13,435 nucleotides of DNA from an uncultured Solirubrobacterales bacterium. Lineage in GTDB: Bacteria > Actinomycetota > Thermoleophilia > Solirubrobacterales > 70-9. Position numbers and translations under genes: made by a program. Every line of letters begins with the position of its first letter. Position 1 is the first letter of the stretch. The notes under the pieces are model-generated. The model saw only the letters and a list, made by a program, of their open reading frames with translations. It was not told the origin of the DNA and did not search any database. The stretch lies in contig CALEMO010000148.1 in NCBI GenBank assembly GCA_937910825.1, positions 1 to 13,435 on the forward strand, read 5' to 3'. Below are positions 1 through 7,056 of the stretch, piece after piece.

Positions 1-1419
1 CTCGAAGTGCTTACGAATACGCCGCAGGCGTCTCGGGGCAAAATTTTCTTTGCTCCGAAAACACTTCCTGCCAGAACGACAGTCGTCAAGGGCGACGGCG
101 CGGTTATTGCCGATAACCAGGGCAGGATCATCTGGTACCGACCGGGCAGCACCAGTGTCCCCGGAACGATGTTCTACAACTTCCAGCCAGCTAAGTACAA
201 AGACCGCCCGGTTCTTACCTTCTACAAGTTTTCTCCCGGCGCATCTGACCAGAACCTCCTTGAGGTACCCGGGTCCTACGGGATACTGAACAACAAGTAC
301 CAAAGGATCGCGAATTTCACACCTGGCAACGGATACGATGCCCAACTCCACGAGATCGCTCTGACAGAGCGCAATACTGCGTTGGTGAAGGCGAACCGGA
401 CCGTCGAGTGGGACCTCACCCCGGTCGGTGGACCCGAGAATGGCAAACTTCTCGACAATATCGTGCAGGAAATTGACATCGCCTCAGGCGCTGTTATTTT
501 CGAGTGGCACGCTATTGGCAGCGTTGGCCTCAAGTCGACCGAGACAACTCCGCCTGCTGACGGTTCAGCGTTTGATTACGCTCACGTGAATGCCATAACA
601 GCCGACGGGGATTCGATTCTGGTTTCGGCGCGACGAAACAGCAGCATCCTTCGAATCAACCGCAGCACGGCAAAGGTCAGATGGAGGCTGCGCGGTGACG
701 GACTCAAGCCGAGTACCAATGACTTTGACGTACCGGAAGACGCGCGGTTCGGCTATCAGCATGACATCCAGAGGCTTCAAAACGGTGACATCTCAGTGTT
801 TGACAATGGCAGTCACCCTGGCCCGCCCAGGTTCAACGCACTCCCCGTAGTCAGGGACCAATCGAGTGCCCTGGTTCTGAGGCTCTCCGGAAAAGGTCAA
901 GACCGCAGGGCATCACTGGTGAAGCGCTACGATCACCCGGATAAAATTGTGGCCCTGACTCAGGGCAGTGCCCGAATTCTGGCAAACGGTAACGAGTTCG
1001 TCGGCTGGGGCCAGGTACCCCGGATGACTGAGTTCGCGCCGAACGGAAACGTGACTTGGGATGCCACATTCGGTAACGGTGGCTTCCCTCTGGCACAGCA
1101 TTCTTACAGGGCTTTCAAGGCTCCTTGGAAGGGCTTTCCGCAGGCTTCGCCTGCGATCGCCAGTGAAGCGGAGCTTGGCGGCGACGGAGCGACTGTTTAC
1201 GCGAGCTGGAATGGTGCGACAAATATCAGTAGGTGGTCCGTGTACACCGGATCTGCCGGGGATACGCTGGTCAAAGCAGCCAGTTCTGAATGGGATGGAC
1301 TGGAAACAGTCATACCTGTCCCCTCGGTTGGTGACAAGATCAGGGTTGTGGCCTATGCCGCCGATGGCAAGAAGCTCGGCCAGTCCAGACTGATTAAAGT
1401 CGGCGAGCGGTCCCGCTAG
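1..1419 (+). CDS. Arylsulfotransferase (ASST)-family secreted protein, 5' part missing
   Basis: The frame is open to the left window edge, so the true start and any signal peptide lie outside; a GTG at 7 is internal. About 472 codons are visible, ending in TAG. The body resembles the Arylsulfotran_2 type of beta-propeller: repeated blade-like stretches (GAVIADNQGRIIWYRPG, VQEIDIASGAVIFEWH, ILRINRSTAKVRWRLRG) and the three His-containing segments typical of the family (QLHEIAL, FDYAHVNAI, YQHDIQRL). The last ~90 residues (from about VYASWNGATNISRW) look like an Ig/Fn3-like C-terminal domain often attached in actinobacterial members. Known family members move sulfate between phenolic compounds, but many actinobacterial homologues are uncharacterised, so the reaction is not assured. 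Two sample 60-base lines counted by hand gave 52% and 57% GC, against 62% for one line of sdhA, a hint of different base composition. Family assignment fairly sure, substrate unknown. Confidence 0.8.
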   Translation, partial: LEVLTNTPQASRGKIFFAPKTLPARTTVVKGDGAVIADNQGRIIWYRPGSTSVPGTMFYNFQPAKYKDRPVLTFYKFSPGASDQNLLEVPGSYGILNNKYQRIANFTPGNGYDAQLHEIALTERNTALVKANRTVEWDLTPVGGPENGKLLDNIVQEIDIASGAVIFEWHAIGSVGLKSTETTPPADGSAFDYAHVNAITADGDSILVSARRNSSILRINRSTAKVRWRLRGDGLKPSTNDFDVPEDARFGYQHDIQRLQNGDISVFDNGSHPGPPRFNALPVVRDQSSALVLRLSGKGQDRRASLVKRYDHPDKIVALTQGSARILANGNEFVGWGQVPRMTEFAPNGNVTWDATFGNGGFPLAQHSYRAFKAPWKGFPQASPAIASEAELGGDGATVYASWNGATNISRWSVYTGSAGDTLVKAASSEWDGLETVIPVPSVGDKIRVVAYAADGKKLGQSRLIKVGERSR

Positions 1420-1605
1420 TAAGAACGCTCGGCCGCGTTGGCTGAGAACGTATCCTTGGCTCTCAGATCGTTCCGCATGGGGCAAGTTCCCGTCTTTTCG
1501 GCCGGAATAGGGCCGGCTACCCCGCTGATCGTCAAGCAATCTTCCTTGCTGACGGCTTTCGACTCCGAGGGTCCGTAAGATGCCCCGACGGCCGACTGGC
1601 CGCAA
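1420..1605. other. Intergenic stretch between ASST gene and tRNA-Ala
   Basis: No convincing gene is seen in these ~185 bases. They hold three inverted repeats: CTGAGA/TCTCAG with a long loop just after the stop codon, GCCGG (1501-1505) / CCGGC (1513-1517), and the stronger hairpin listed separately at 1530-1554. The promoter of the tRNA must lie here but no clear -35/-10 pair can be picked by eye. Confidence 0.5.
1530..1554. terminator. Hairpin, possible terminator after ASST gene
   Basis: CGTC(A)AGCAA at 1530-1539 pairs with TTGCTGACG at 1546-1554: nine base pairs with one bulged A (1534) and a six-base loop TCTTCC. It is followed by GCTTTC rather than a T-run, so intrinsic termination is only a guess. 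It sits between the upstream protein gene and the tRNA, where a terminator would be expected. Confidence 0.3.
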
Positions 1606-1678
1606 GGGGCCTTAGCTCAGTTGGCAGAGCACCTGCTTTGCAAGCAGGATGTCGCCGGTTCGATTCCGGCAGGCTCCA
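1606..1678 (+). tRNA. tRNA-Ala (anticodon TGC)
   Basis: A complete 73-nt cloverleaf. The acceptor stem GGGGCCT (1606-1612) pairs with AGGCTCC (1671-1677), including the G3:U70 wobble pair that is the alanine identity element. D stem GCTC/GAGC (1615-1618, 1627-1630). Anticodon stem CCTGC/GCAGG (1632-1636, 1644-1648) with loop TTTGCAA and anticodon TGC at 1639-1641. Variable loop of five. T stem GCCGG/CCGGC (1654-1658, 1666-1670) with loop TTCGATT. Discriminator base A1678. CCA is not encoded (ACT follows). The gene looks fully functional although an integrase remnant ends only 20 bases downstream; integrase recombination at tRNA 3' ends usually regenerates the tRNA. Confidence 0.97.
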
Positions 1679-1697
1679 CTCGTCGCAAGCCGTTTGC

Positions 1698-2183
1698 CTA
1701 AGCGGCGTTTCGGCTTCTGCCGATGTGTGGCACACCCGTGGCGAGTCCGGTGGCTGTCTCGATTCTGCCAACTTCTGCCGAAACTCCAGCCCATTCGAGA
1801 GCTTCGTCGAAAGCCTCTCGCACCTTTCCTGTGAGCCTGCTGCGCCGCTTCATGGCCTTTGCCTACACCGTCATGGTGAAGGCCGGACTGGTGTGGCCGA
1901 GCTGCTGGGAGACATAGACGGGGTCATCACCGGCGGCGATTCTTAGACTGGCAAAAGTGCGACGGAGACCCTGCAGGGACGCCCTCCGGATCGGATCGAT
2001 ACCTGTTTCCCCAAGCACCGCGTTGGCATCCACTACGGCTGGCTTCAGAATCCGCTCCCTGACACGGTGCCGGTCAAGAGCCATGGGGTCATCCTGGGCA
2101 GAGTGATCGGACGAGAAGACGGGGTCGCGAGGGTTCGTATAGCCGCGTACGGCCTTGAGTCCAGCCAACTCCTCACCCTTCAA
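1698..2183 (-). pseudogene. Tyrosine recombinase/phage integrase, C-terminal remnant with amber at the catalytic Tyr
   Basis: Only about the C-terminal 160 codons of a normally ~350-400-residue integrase remain. Reading leftwards from 2183: PVFSSDHSAQDDPMALDRHRVRERIL, then the box II region SLQGLRRTFASL, then QLGHTSPAFTMTV, after which the expected Tyr codon is TAG at 1865-1863 (TAC to TAG). The same frame continues without further stops through AKAMKRRSRLTGKVREAF and EALEWAGV to a natural-looking end, TAG at 1700-1698. In box II the usual His of HxLRR is Gln. The N-terminal DNA-binding part and the first catalytic Arg are gone: an in-frame TAG at 2186-2184 and the serine-hydrolase fragment bound the remnant. 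There is no real start codon; TTG at 2183 is only where the frame opens. It points at the 3' end of tRNA-Ala 20 bases away, as in integrative elements using a tRNA as attachment site. The gene is dead by several criteria. Confidence 0.85.
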
Positions 2184-2782
2184 CTACGCCCACACCAACT
2201 ACCTCATTCTGGCACGCATCCTGCACAAGGTTGCCCCGGAGCGGTCGGTCGTAGCCCAATTTCGCAAGCGTGTCCTGCGGCCGCTGCGAATTAGTATGGC
2301 CTTCTCCCGTTTGGCACCGATACCAGGGCCGGCCCTGGGCGCGTATACGACGGAGCGCGGCGTGTTCGAGCAATCGACCGGCTGGTCACCTTCCTGGGGG
2401 CTCGGCAACGGGATGCTGGCCACCATGTCGATCGACGAAGTGGCCTCTCTGGCCAGCGGCGTGCTTGCTGGCAAGACTCTTTCCAAGGGATCGCGCAAAG
2501 ACATGGTCAAGAGGTACGGACCCGGTTTCGGACCGACTCCGGATCAGGTGTACTTCGCCCAGGGTGGTCATGGTCAACGGCTGGCGCCGGCAGTACCCGT
2601 TCTTTAACGGGTACATGGGCAATGTCGCGTGGCTGCCGAAGCGGAAGATCGGGATTTCCCTGGTGGTGACGACCGGGCCGAGCGTCTCGCCGGATAATTC
2701 GACCAATTTCTCCGACAACACCCTCTCGAAGTTCGGCGCCTATCTGACCCCCTCGAAACTGCCGTCGCTCGACCTGGGCTGA
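2155..2782 (+). pseudogene. Serine hydrolase (beta-lactamase/PBP-like) 3' fragment with frameshift
   Basis: Two reading frames together read as the C-terminal half of a beta-lactamase-family serine hydrolase (PF00144-like). Frame one (from about 2167) gives SPFNYAHTNYLILARILHKV, then LRPLRIS, GAYTTERGVFEQSTGWSPSW and GLGNGMLATMSIDEVA up to VYFAQG. The similarity then jumps to the next frame, VVMVNGWRRQYPFFNGYMGN and WLPKRKIGISLVVTTGPS, ending at TGA 2780-2782. The switch lies near 2563-2573 and needs one extra or two missing bases. The N-terminal half, including the SxxK nucleophile, is absent: at about 2165-2185 the sequence changes abruptly into the integrase remnant on the other strand. 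YAH fills the position of the family's YxN motif, which as I recall is normal in one actinobacterial subgroup. Neither frame alone could give an active enzyme. Upstream start codons in this frame (TTG 2155) are not meaningful. Confidence 0.75.
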
Positions 2783-2811
2783 CGGCTTCCTGATCACGCA
2801 GATGCAGTGTG

Positions 2812-2832
2812 TCGAAGCTGATCAGCCTTCGA
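2812..2832. terminator. Inverted repeat between convergent genes
   Basis: TCGAAG (2812-2817) and CTTCGA (2827-2832) flank the palindrome CTGATCAG (2818-2825), leaving one unpaired C. It covers the stop codon of metW and separates metW from the convergent hydrolase fragment. There is no T-run on either strand, so a role as bidirectional terminator is only suggested by position. Confidence 0.3.
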
Positions 2833-3415
2833 GCGAATAAACCGCGCCGGGGGCGAGCAGGTTGGCCGCCTTGCCGGTCATGGCTGAAGCCCTTCGCCCT
2901 TCGCCGTCAACCAGGATCCTCGACTCGATCTTCATTCCCGCCTGGCGGGTGAGCTGCTCGAAGTCGGCCAGGGTGCAGAGGTGGATGTTCGGCGTGTCGA
3001 ACCATTCGTACGGAAGCAGGGAGGTGACCGGCATGCGTCCCTTGACGGCCAGGTCGGCGCGCAGCTTCCAGTGGCCGAAGTTGGGCAGGGAGACGATCTG
3101 GCGGGGCGCGACCCGGCGCATTTCTTCGAGCACACGATCGGGGTGGCGGACCGCCTGAAGGGTCAGAGAAAGGACCGAGCAGTCGAAGGAGCCACTTCCA
3201 GTGCGTGGCAATTCCTCTTCGAGGTCACCGAAAGTCACCGGTACTCCGCGGTCGATGCAGGCGTGGAAGTCGTCGAGATCGTTCTCGACGCCGAGCCCAT
3301 GGCATTCGTGCTTCCTGATCAAGGTTTCCAGGAGCGCACCGTCGCCACAGCCGAGATCAAGCACGTTCTGTCCGTCGCCGACCAGGTTCGCCACGATGTC
3401 GAGATCGGGTCGCAT
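2822..3415 (-). CDS. metW: MetW, methyltransferase-fold partner of homoserine acyltransferase
   Basis: A 197-residue protein of normal MetW length. A class I SAM-methyltransferase motif I, NVLDLGCGDG, is at residues 17-26, an acidic end of strand 2 (GLGVEND) at 40-46, and the MetW signature NFGHWKLRADL...GRMP with PYEWFDTPNIHL follows in the C-terminal half. In other bacteria metW is found next to metX and its product supports or tunes MetX activity; no methylation target is established that I can name. Here its ATG (3415-3413) shares one base with the metX stop (TGATG), so the two are translationally coupled and probably made in equal amounts. It is the last gene of the metY-metX-metW unit and ends in a hairpin region facing the hydrolase remnant. 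Confidence 0.92.
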   Translation of the reverse strand: MRPDLDIVANLVGDGQNVLDLGCGDGALLETLIRKHECHGLGVENDLDDFHACIDRGVPVTFGDLEEELPRTGSGSFDCSVLSLTLQAVRHPDRVLEEMRRVAPRQIVSLPNFGHWKLRADLAVKGRMPVTSLLPYEWFDTPNIHLCTLADFEQLTRQAGMKIESRILVDGEGRRASAMTGKAANLLAPGAVYSLEG

Positions 3416-4566
3416 CAGTCGTCGACTCCGGCCGCAGAGGCGAGGCGGTCCATGTAGCCGGCGACGGTCTGGTGGTAGTCGGGGGTGGGGAAAAGGAAGG
3501 AGTCGTGGCCGTGCGGCGAGGAAATCTCTCTGAAAGTGACCGACGCACCGGCGTGGCGCAGCTCGGCGGCCAGGTCGCGCGCGTGGTCGGTTGAAAAACG
3601 CCAGTCGGAGTCGAAGGAGAGGACCAGGAAACCGGTATCACCCCTGGCGAGCTGGCGCTGCACTTTCACCGGGTCGCTGAACGGATCGAAGTAGTCCATG
3701 ACCCGGCCCAGGTAGAGGTAGGTGTTGGCATCGAAGCGCTCGACGAATGACTGGCCCTGGTAGTGGAGGTAGCTCTCAACCTGGAAATCAACGTCGAATC
3801 CGTAGCGCGGAAGTTCAGCATCCTGGATGCGGCGGCCGAACTTCTCGCGCATCGACTCTTCCGAGAGGTAAGTGATGTGGCCGATCATTCGGGCCAGTCC
3901 GAGTCCGCGCCCAGGCCTCTTGCCGGTGCCGTAGTAGTCGCCGCCGGCGAAGTCCGGATCGTGCATGATCGCTTCCCTGGCGACCGCGGAAAAGGCGATG
4001 TTCTGGGCGGAAAGCCGGGCCGAAGCGGCGACCATCAGGGCTCCGTCGATCTCTCCGGGATGGTCAATCGACCACTGCAGAGCCTGCATGCCGCCGAGCG
4101 AACCGCCAATCGCTGCCAGCAGGCGGGAGATCCCGAGTTCCCTGAGCAGGGCCCGGTGCACGGTGACCAGGTCGCGCACCTGGATCAGCGGGAATCTGAG
4201 TCCGTACGGCTTACCGGTATCGGGATCGATCGACGCCGGGCCAGTGGTTCCCTTGCAGCCGCCGAGCACGTTGGCGCAGATAACGAAAAATCGGTCGGTG
4301 TCGAGCGGCCTGCCCGGGCCGATCAGGTTGTCCCACCAGCCCGGGCGCTGCGGGTCGTCGCCTTTGTGGTGGCCGGCCGCGTGGGCGTCGCCGGAGAGTG
4401 CGTGGCAGATGAAAACCGCGTTGCTTCGCTCTTCGTTCAGCTCGCCGTAAGTCTCATACGCAACTTCGACCTCTTTCACGACGGCACCAGATTCGAGCGT
4501 AAGCGGGTCCTCGCCCTCGAAGACGACGACCCGCTTTGTCTCAACCAGTCCGATGCCGTCAGACAC
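3415..4566 (-). CDS. metX: Homoserine O-acyltransferase (acetyltransferase type)
   Basis: 383 residues, usual length for the alpha/beta-hydrolase MetX family. It transfers an acyl group from acyl-CoA to the hydroxyl of L-homoserine, the committed step to methionine. Visible motifs: CHALSGDAHAAG (oxyanion region, ~54-65), GWWDNLIGPGRPLDTDRFF, NVLGGCKGTTGP, nucleophile elbow GGSLGGMQ with Ser156, catalytic Asp321 in DSDWRFS and catalytic His354 in HGHDSFL. Family members differ in acetyl- versus succinyl-CoA use and this cannot be settled by eye; acetyl is the default name. The start is GTG (4566-4564), preceded by GGAG five bases upstream and 11 bases after the metY stop codon; an internal ATG would remove conserved N-terminal sequence. 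The downstream metW start overlaps its stop by one base. Confidence 0.95.
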   Translation of the reverse strand: MSDGIGLVETKRVVVFEGEDPLTLESGAVVKEVEVAYETYGELNEERSNAVFICHALSGDAHAAGHHKGDDPQRPGWWDNLIGPGRPLDTDRFFVICANVLGGCKGTTGPASIDPDTGKPYGLRFPLIQVRDLVTVHRALLRELGISRLLAAIGGSLGGMQALQWSIDHPGEIDGALMVAASARLSAQNIAFSAVAREAIMHDPDFAGGDYYGTGKRPGRGLGLARMIGHITYLSEESMREKFGRRIQDAELPRYGFDVDFQVESYLHYQGQSFVERFDANTYLYLGRVMDYFDPFSDPVKVQRQLARGDTGFLVLSFDSDWRFSTDHARDLAAELRHAGASVTFREISSPHGHDSFLFPTPDYHQTVAGYMDRLASAAGVDD

Positions 4567-4577
4567 GACCGCTCCGG

Positions 4578-5873
4578 CTATTTCGCTTTGGCGAGCGCCT
4601 GGTCGATGTCGGCCAGGATGTCGTCGATGTTTTCGATGCCGACCGAGAGCCGCACCATGTCGTCGGTGACGCCGGCGTCATCCAACTCGCCGTCGTCGAG
4701 CTGCGAGTGGGTGGTGGTCGCCGGGTGGATCGCCAGGGATTTAGCATCGCCGATATTGGCCAGGTGTGAAAACAGCTCCAGGGACTCGATGAACTTGCGG
4801 CCGGCATCGCGCCCGCCTTCGACTCCGAACGCAACCAGGGCGCCGCCTCCACCGGGCATCACCTTCTTCGCGATTTCGTAGTAGTCCGAGCTCTTTAGGC
4901 CTGGGTAGGACACCCAGGTCACACCCTCAGTTGATTCGAGATGCTGCGCCACGGCAAGCGCGTTTTCAACGTGACGTTCCATGCGTAGCGGCAGGGTCTC
5001 GATGCCCTGGAGCAGCAGGAAGGCGTTGAAAGGTGAAAGTGCGGCGCCGGTATTCCTGAGCAACACCGTGCGCACCCGGCCGACGTAGGCGGCCGGGCCC
5101 ATCGCGTCGGCCCAGACCACACCGTGGTAGGAAGGATCGGGCTCGGTCAGGCCGGGGAAACGCTCCTTGTTCGCGACCCAGTCGAAATTGCCGGAGTCGA
5201 CGATCACGCCGCCGATAGAAGTGCCGTGACCACCGATGAACTTGGTCGCCGAATGTACGGCGATGTCAGCACCAAGCTCGAAGATGTGGCTGAGAATTGG
5301 CGTCGGAACGGTGTTGTCGACGATCAGTGGCAGGCCCTTCGCATGGGCGGCATCGGCCCAGGCTTCGATGTCGACCACGTTCAGCTTCGGGTTGCCGATT
5401 GTCTCGGCGAATACCAGACGGGTCTTTTCGTCGACGTTCGCCTCGAGCGAAGAAACGTCGTCGGGATCCACGAAGCGCACCTCTATGCCGTACTGCGGCA
5501 GCGTATGCGCGAACAGGTTGTAGGTGCCGCCGTAGAGCTTGGAGAGCGCGACGATGTTGTCCCCGGAGCGGGCGACGTTCATTACCGAGTAGGTGACCGC
5601 GGCCTGGCCCGAAGCGACAGCAAGGGCTGCGACGCCACCCTCTAGTGCTGTCATGCGCTCTTCGAGCACGTTCCAGGTCGGGTTCATGATGCGGCTGTAG
5701 ATGTTGCCCGGCTCGGCGAGGGCAAAAAGATCCTGCGCGTGCTGGGCGTCGTTGAAGGAATAGGAAACCGTCTGGTAGATCGGCACCGCCCGTGCGTTGG
5801 TCGTCGGGTCGGGCTCCTGCCCGGCGTGGAGGGCTACGGTTTCGGGCTTCGGGCTCTTCGCTTCTTCGCTCAT
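4578..5873 (-). CDS. metY: O-acetylhomoserine aminocarboxypropyltransferase (sulfhydrylase)
   Basis: 431 residues, typical of the long MetY branch of the Cys/Met-metabolism PLP enzymes rather than the shorter (~390) MetB/MetC branch. It replaces the acyl group of O-acylhomoserine with sulfide to give homocysteine, using the product of the neighbouring metX. The PLP Lys is Lys211 in [11 protein letters not shown]; the pyridine-N-binding Asp186 is in VDNTV; the neighbouring-subunit phosphate-binding YSR is Tyr59-Arg61 in IYSRIMNPT; the substrate-carboxylate region [12 protein letters not shown] of the family appears as [20 protein letters not shown]. The ATG start is preceded by AAGGAG with good spacing. 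It is the first gene of the met unit; the 54 bases before it are too short for any SAM riboswitch class I know, so methionine control, if any, must come from a protein or from the promoter of the upstream genes. Confidence 0.95.
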   Translation of the reverse strand: MSEEAKSPKPETVALHAGQEPDPTTNARAVPIYQTVSYSFNDAQHAQDLFALAEPGNIYSRIMNPTWNVLEERMTALEGGVAALAVASGQAAVTYSVMNVARSGDNIVALSKLYGGTYNLFAHTLPQYGIEVRFVDPDDVSSLEANVDEKTRLVFAETIGNPKLNVVDIEAWADAAHAKGLPLIVDNTVPTPILSHIFELGADIAVHSATKFIGGHGTSIGGVIVDSGNFDWVANKERFPGLTEPDPSYHGVVWADAMGPAAYVGRVRTVLLRNTGAALSPFNAFLLLQGIETLPLRMERHVENALAVAQHLESTEGVTWVSYPGLKSSDYYEIAKKVMPGGGGALVAFGVEGGRDAGRKFIESLELFSHLANIGDAKSLAIHPATTTHSQLDDGELDDAGVTDDMVRLSVGIENIDDILADIDQALAKAK

Positions 5874-5927
5874 GTTTCTCCTTGTCGATTCAGTTTCTGC
5901 GGTTGAATGATTCTGTGTCTGGCCGGG

Positions 5928-6442
5928 TCAGCTGACGTTCGCAGGTGGCCCAAGATTCACGTTGAATGCGCCGTCGCCATCGGTCAGGGTCAGGTTGGCG
6001 GACCGGTCGGTGCCCGACTCGATCACGATGTCATCGGGGCATTCGATTGAGGCGACCGGGGTCCCTTGCTGCCTGAGGATTTGGGTTGCCGGATCGGCAA
6101 ATACAGCTCCCGGAGCCTTGGCTTCGGTTACGTTCCAGTCGAAGCTCGCCTTGTCCGTATCCTTGTTGATGTCGATCAAGGTGGCGGCGATGCCCAGGTC
6201 GATTCCTGCTTCGTTCTGGCCGGTGCAGGTGAACTCGGCCCCCACTTCTGCATCGCCGGTGTCGTAGCTCACCGAGGTCAGCTTGATCCCGGTCTGGTTC
6301 TCGTACTGGTCGGTGATCGTATTCTCGGCGTCGGTGGCGCTCACCGAACTGCCACCGATGCTGAAGGATGCTCGCAGCCCGCCAGGGCGGCCGAGGAAAC
6401 CGCGATAGCCAGGACCAAGAGGAGCTTCTTGGGGGTTCTCAT
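5928..6442 (-). CDS. DUF4333-like lipoprotein with apparent frameshift at the lipobox
   Basis: The correct start is ATG 6442-6440, overlapping the upstream esterase stop as ATGA. It opens MRTPKKLLLVLAIAVSS then AALAGC, a textbook lipoprotein signal with lipobox LAGC (Cys codon 6376-6374). That frame runs to TGA after only 33 codons, while the conserved body (VSATDAENTITDQYENQTG, VGAEFTCTG, VASIECPDDIV) lies in the adjacent frame down to TGA 5930-5928. The switch falls within about 6369-6374 and is repaired by one extra base. The body contains two DUF4333-like units, roughly TDAENTITDQ...FTCTG and ATQILRQQG...SIECPDD. A TTG at 6455 opens the body frame but would lack any signal peptide and overlap the esterase more, so I reject it as a start. 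Either an assembly error or a broken gene. The function of the family is not established; presumably membrane-anchored on the outer face. Confidence 0.72.
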
Positions 6443-7056
6443 TGGGTGAACTCAATCAGCCAGCGCGAAGTTTTGACTAGATCCCCCTCGGTCAGGGCGT
6501 GTGCGCCCCCTGGATCCATGTGCATTTCGACATCGGCGCCGTGGTTTTCCAGGGCCGTACCGAGGCCGATGCTCTCGGTAGACGGCACGTAGGGATCCCT
6601 TGCGCCGGCGGCGATCAGGAAGCTTTTGCCGTCCAGTGCGAGCTGCTCGGGCACCGGATAAGGAAGCATCGGCCTGAGCAGTGCCGCGCCGGCCAGCAGC
6701 TCGGGATGCCTGAAGACCAGGCTCACCGCGATGTTGGCTCCGTTGGAGAAGCCGAGTGCAACAGTCTTCGCCGGATCGAAGTCGTAGAGCGCCGCGCGCT
6801 CAACTACAAATTCCGCAAGTTCGTCGGTGCGCTCAATCAGATCGGGTATGTCGAGCTCGCCGATAGCGAGCCGTCGGAAGAAGCGGTTGGAGACGCCGTT
6901 CTCGAGTACTCTGCCGCGTGGACTGAGCAGGTTCGCGGCGGGTACGAGGCGGCGGCCCAGCGGCACCAGGTCGTTCTCGTTTCCTCCCGTACCGTGAAGC
7001 AGCAGCAGGGTCCAAGGCCCATCTCCCGGCTGGTAGACGTGTTCGAAGTCAGGCAC
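6439..7056 (-). CDS. Phospholipase/carboxylesterase-family alpha/beta hydrolase
   Basis: 205 residues, usual size for the PF02230 family (carboxylesterase YpfH/EstB-like). The oxyanion-hole motif is LLLLHGTGGNENDL (17-30), the nucleophile elbow GFSNGAN with Ser104, Asp154 in GARDPYVP and His186 in GGAHALTEGD, giving a complete Ser-Asp-His triad. There is no signal peptide, so it is cytoplasmic; the natural substrate (short-chain esters, thioesters or lysophospholipids) cannot be told. The start is GTG 7056-7054: the six bases before it (GAGGCG) follow TAGAGT, a good actinobacterial -10, so it may be read from a leaderless transcript. It overlaps the lipoprotein gene by four bases and is divergent from the small gene at 7087. 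Confidence 0.88.
   Translation of the reverse strand: MPDFEHVYQPGDGPWTLLLLHGTGGNENDLVPLGRRLVPAANLLSPRGRVLENGVSNRFFRRLAIGELDIPDLIERTDELAEFVVERAALYDFDPAKTVALGFSNGANIAVSLVFRHPELLAGAALLRPMLPYPVPEQLALDGKSFLIAAGARDPYVPSTESIGLGTALENHGADVEMHMDPGGAHALTEGDLVKTSRWLIEFTQ

Noticed and set aside
913..1605. Minus-strand open frame opposite the ASST gene and into the intergenic region
   Set aside because: Low-complexity, Arg/Gly-rich translation without family features; overlaps the well-supported ASST coding frame.
1863..1865. TAG in the integrase as a recoded sense codon (amber suppression)
   Set aside because: TAG ends several ordinary genes here (ASST gene, metY, the 64-residue gene, the NirK-like gene), so it acts as a normal stop; the integrase has other damage too.
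1638..1946. Plus-strand open frames beginning inside tRNA-Ala
   Set aside because: They start within the tRNA and run antisense to the integrase remnant; translations look random.
3763..4881. Long plus-strand open frame opposite metX and metY
   Set aside because: It mirrors the third-position GC bias of the genes on the other strand, shows no recognisable domain, and metX/metY are certain.
5874..5927. SAM riboswitch in front of metY
   Set aside because: Only 54 bases, most of them needed for the ribosome site; no pairing pattern of a known SAM riboswitch class is seen.
6443..6455. TTG at 6455 as start of the lipoprotein gene
   Set aside because: It would give a body without signal peptide, translating the signal region in the wrong frame; the ATG with ATGA coupling at 6442 is far better.
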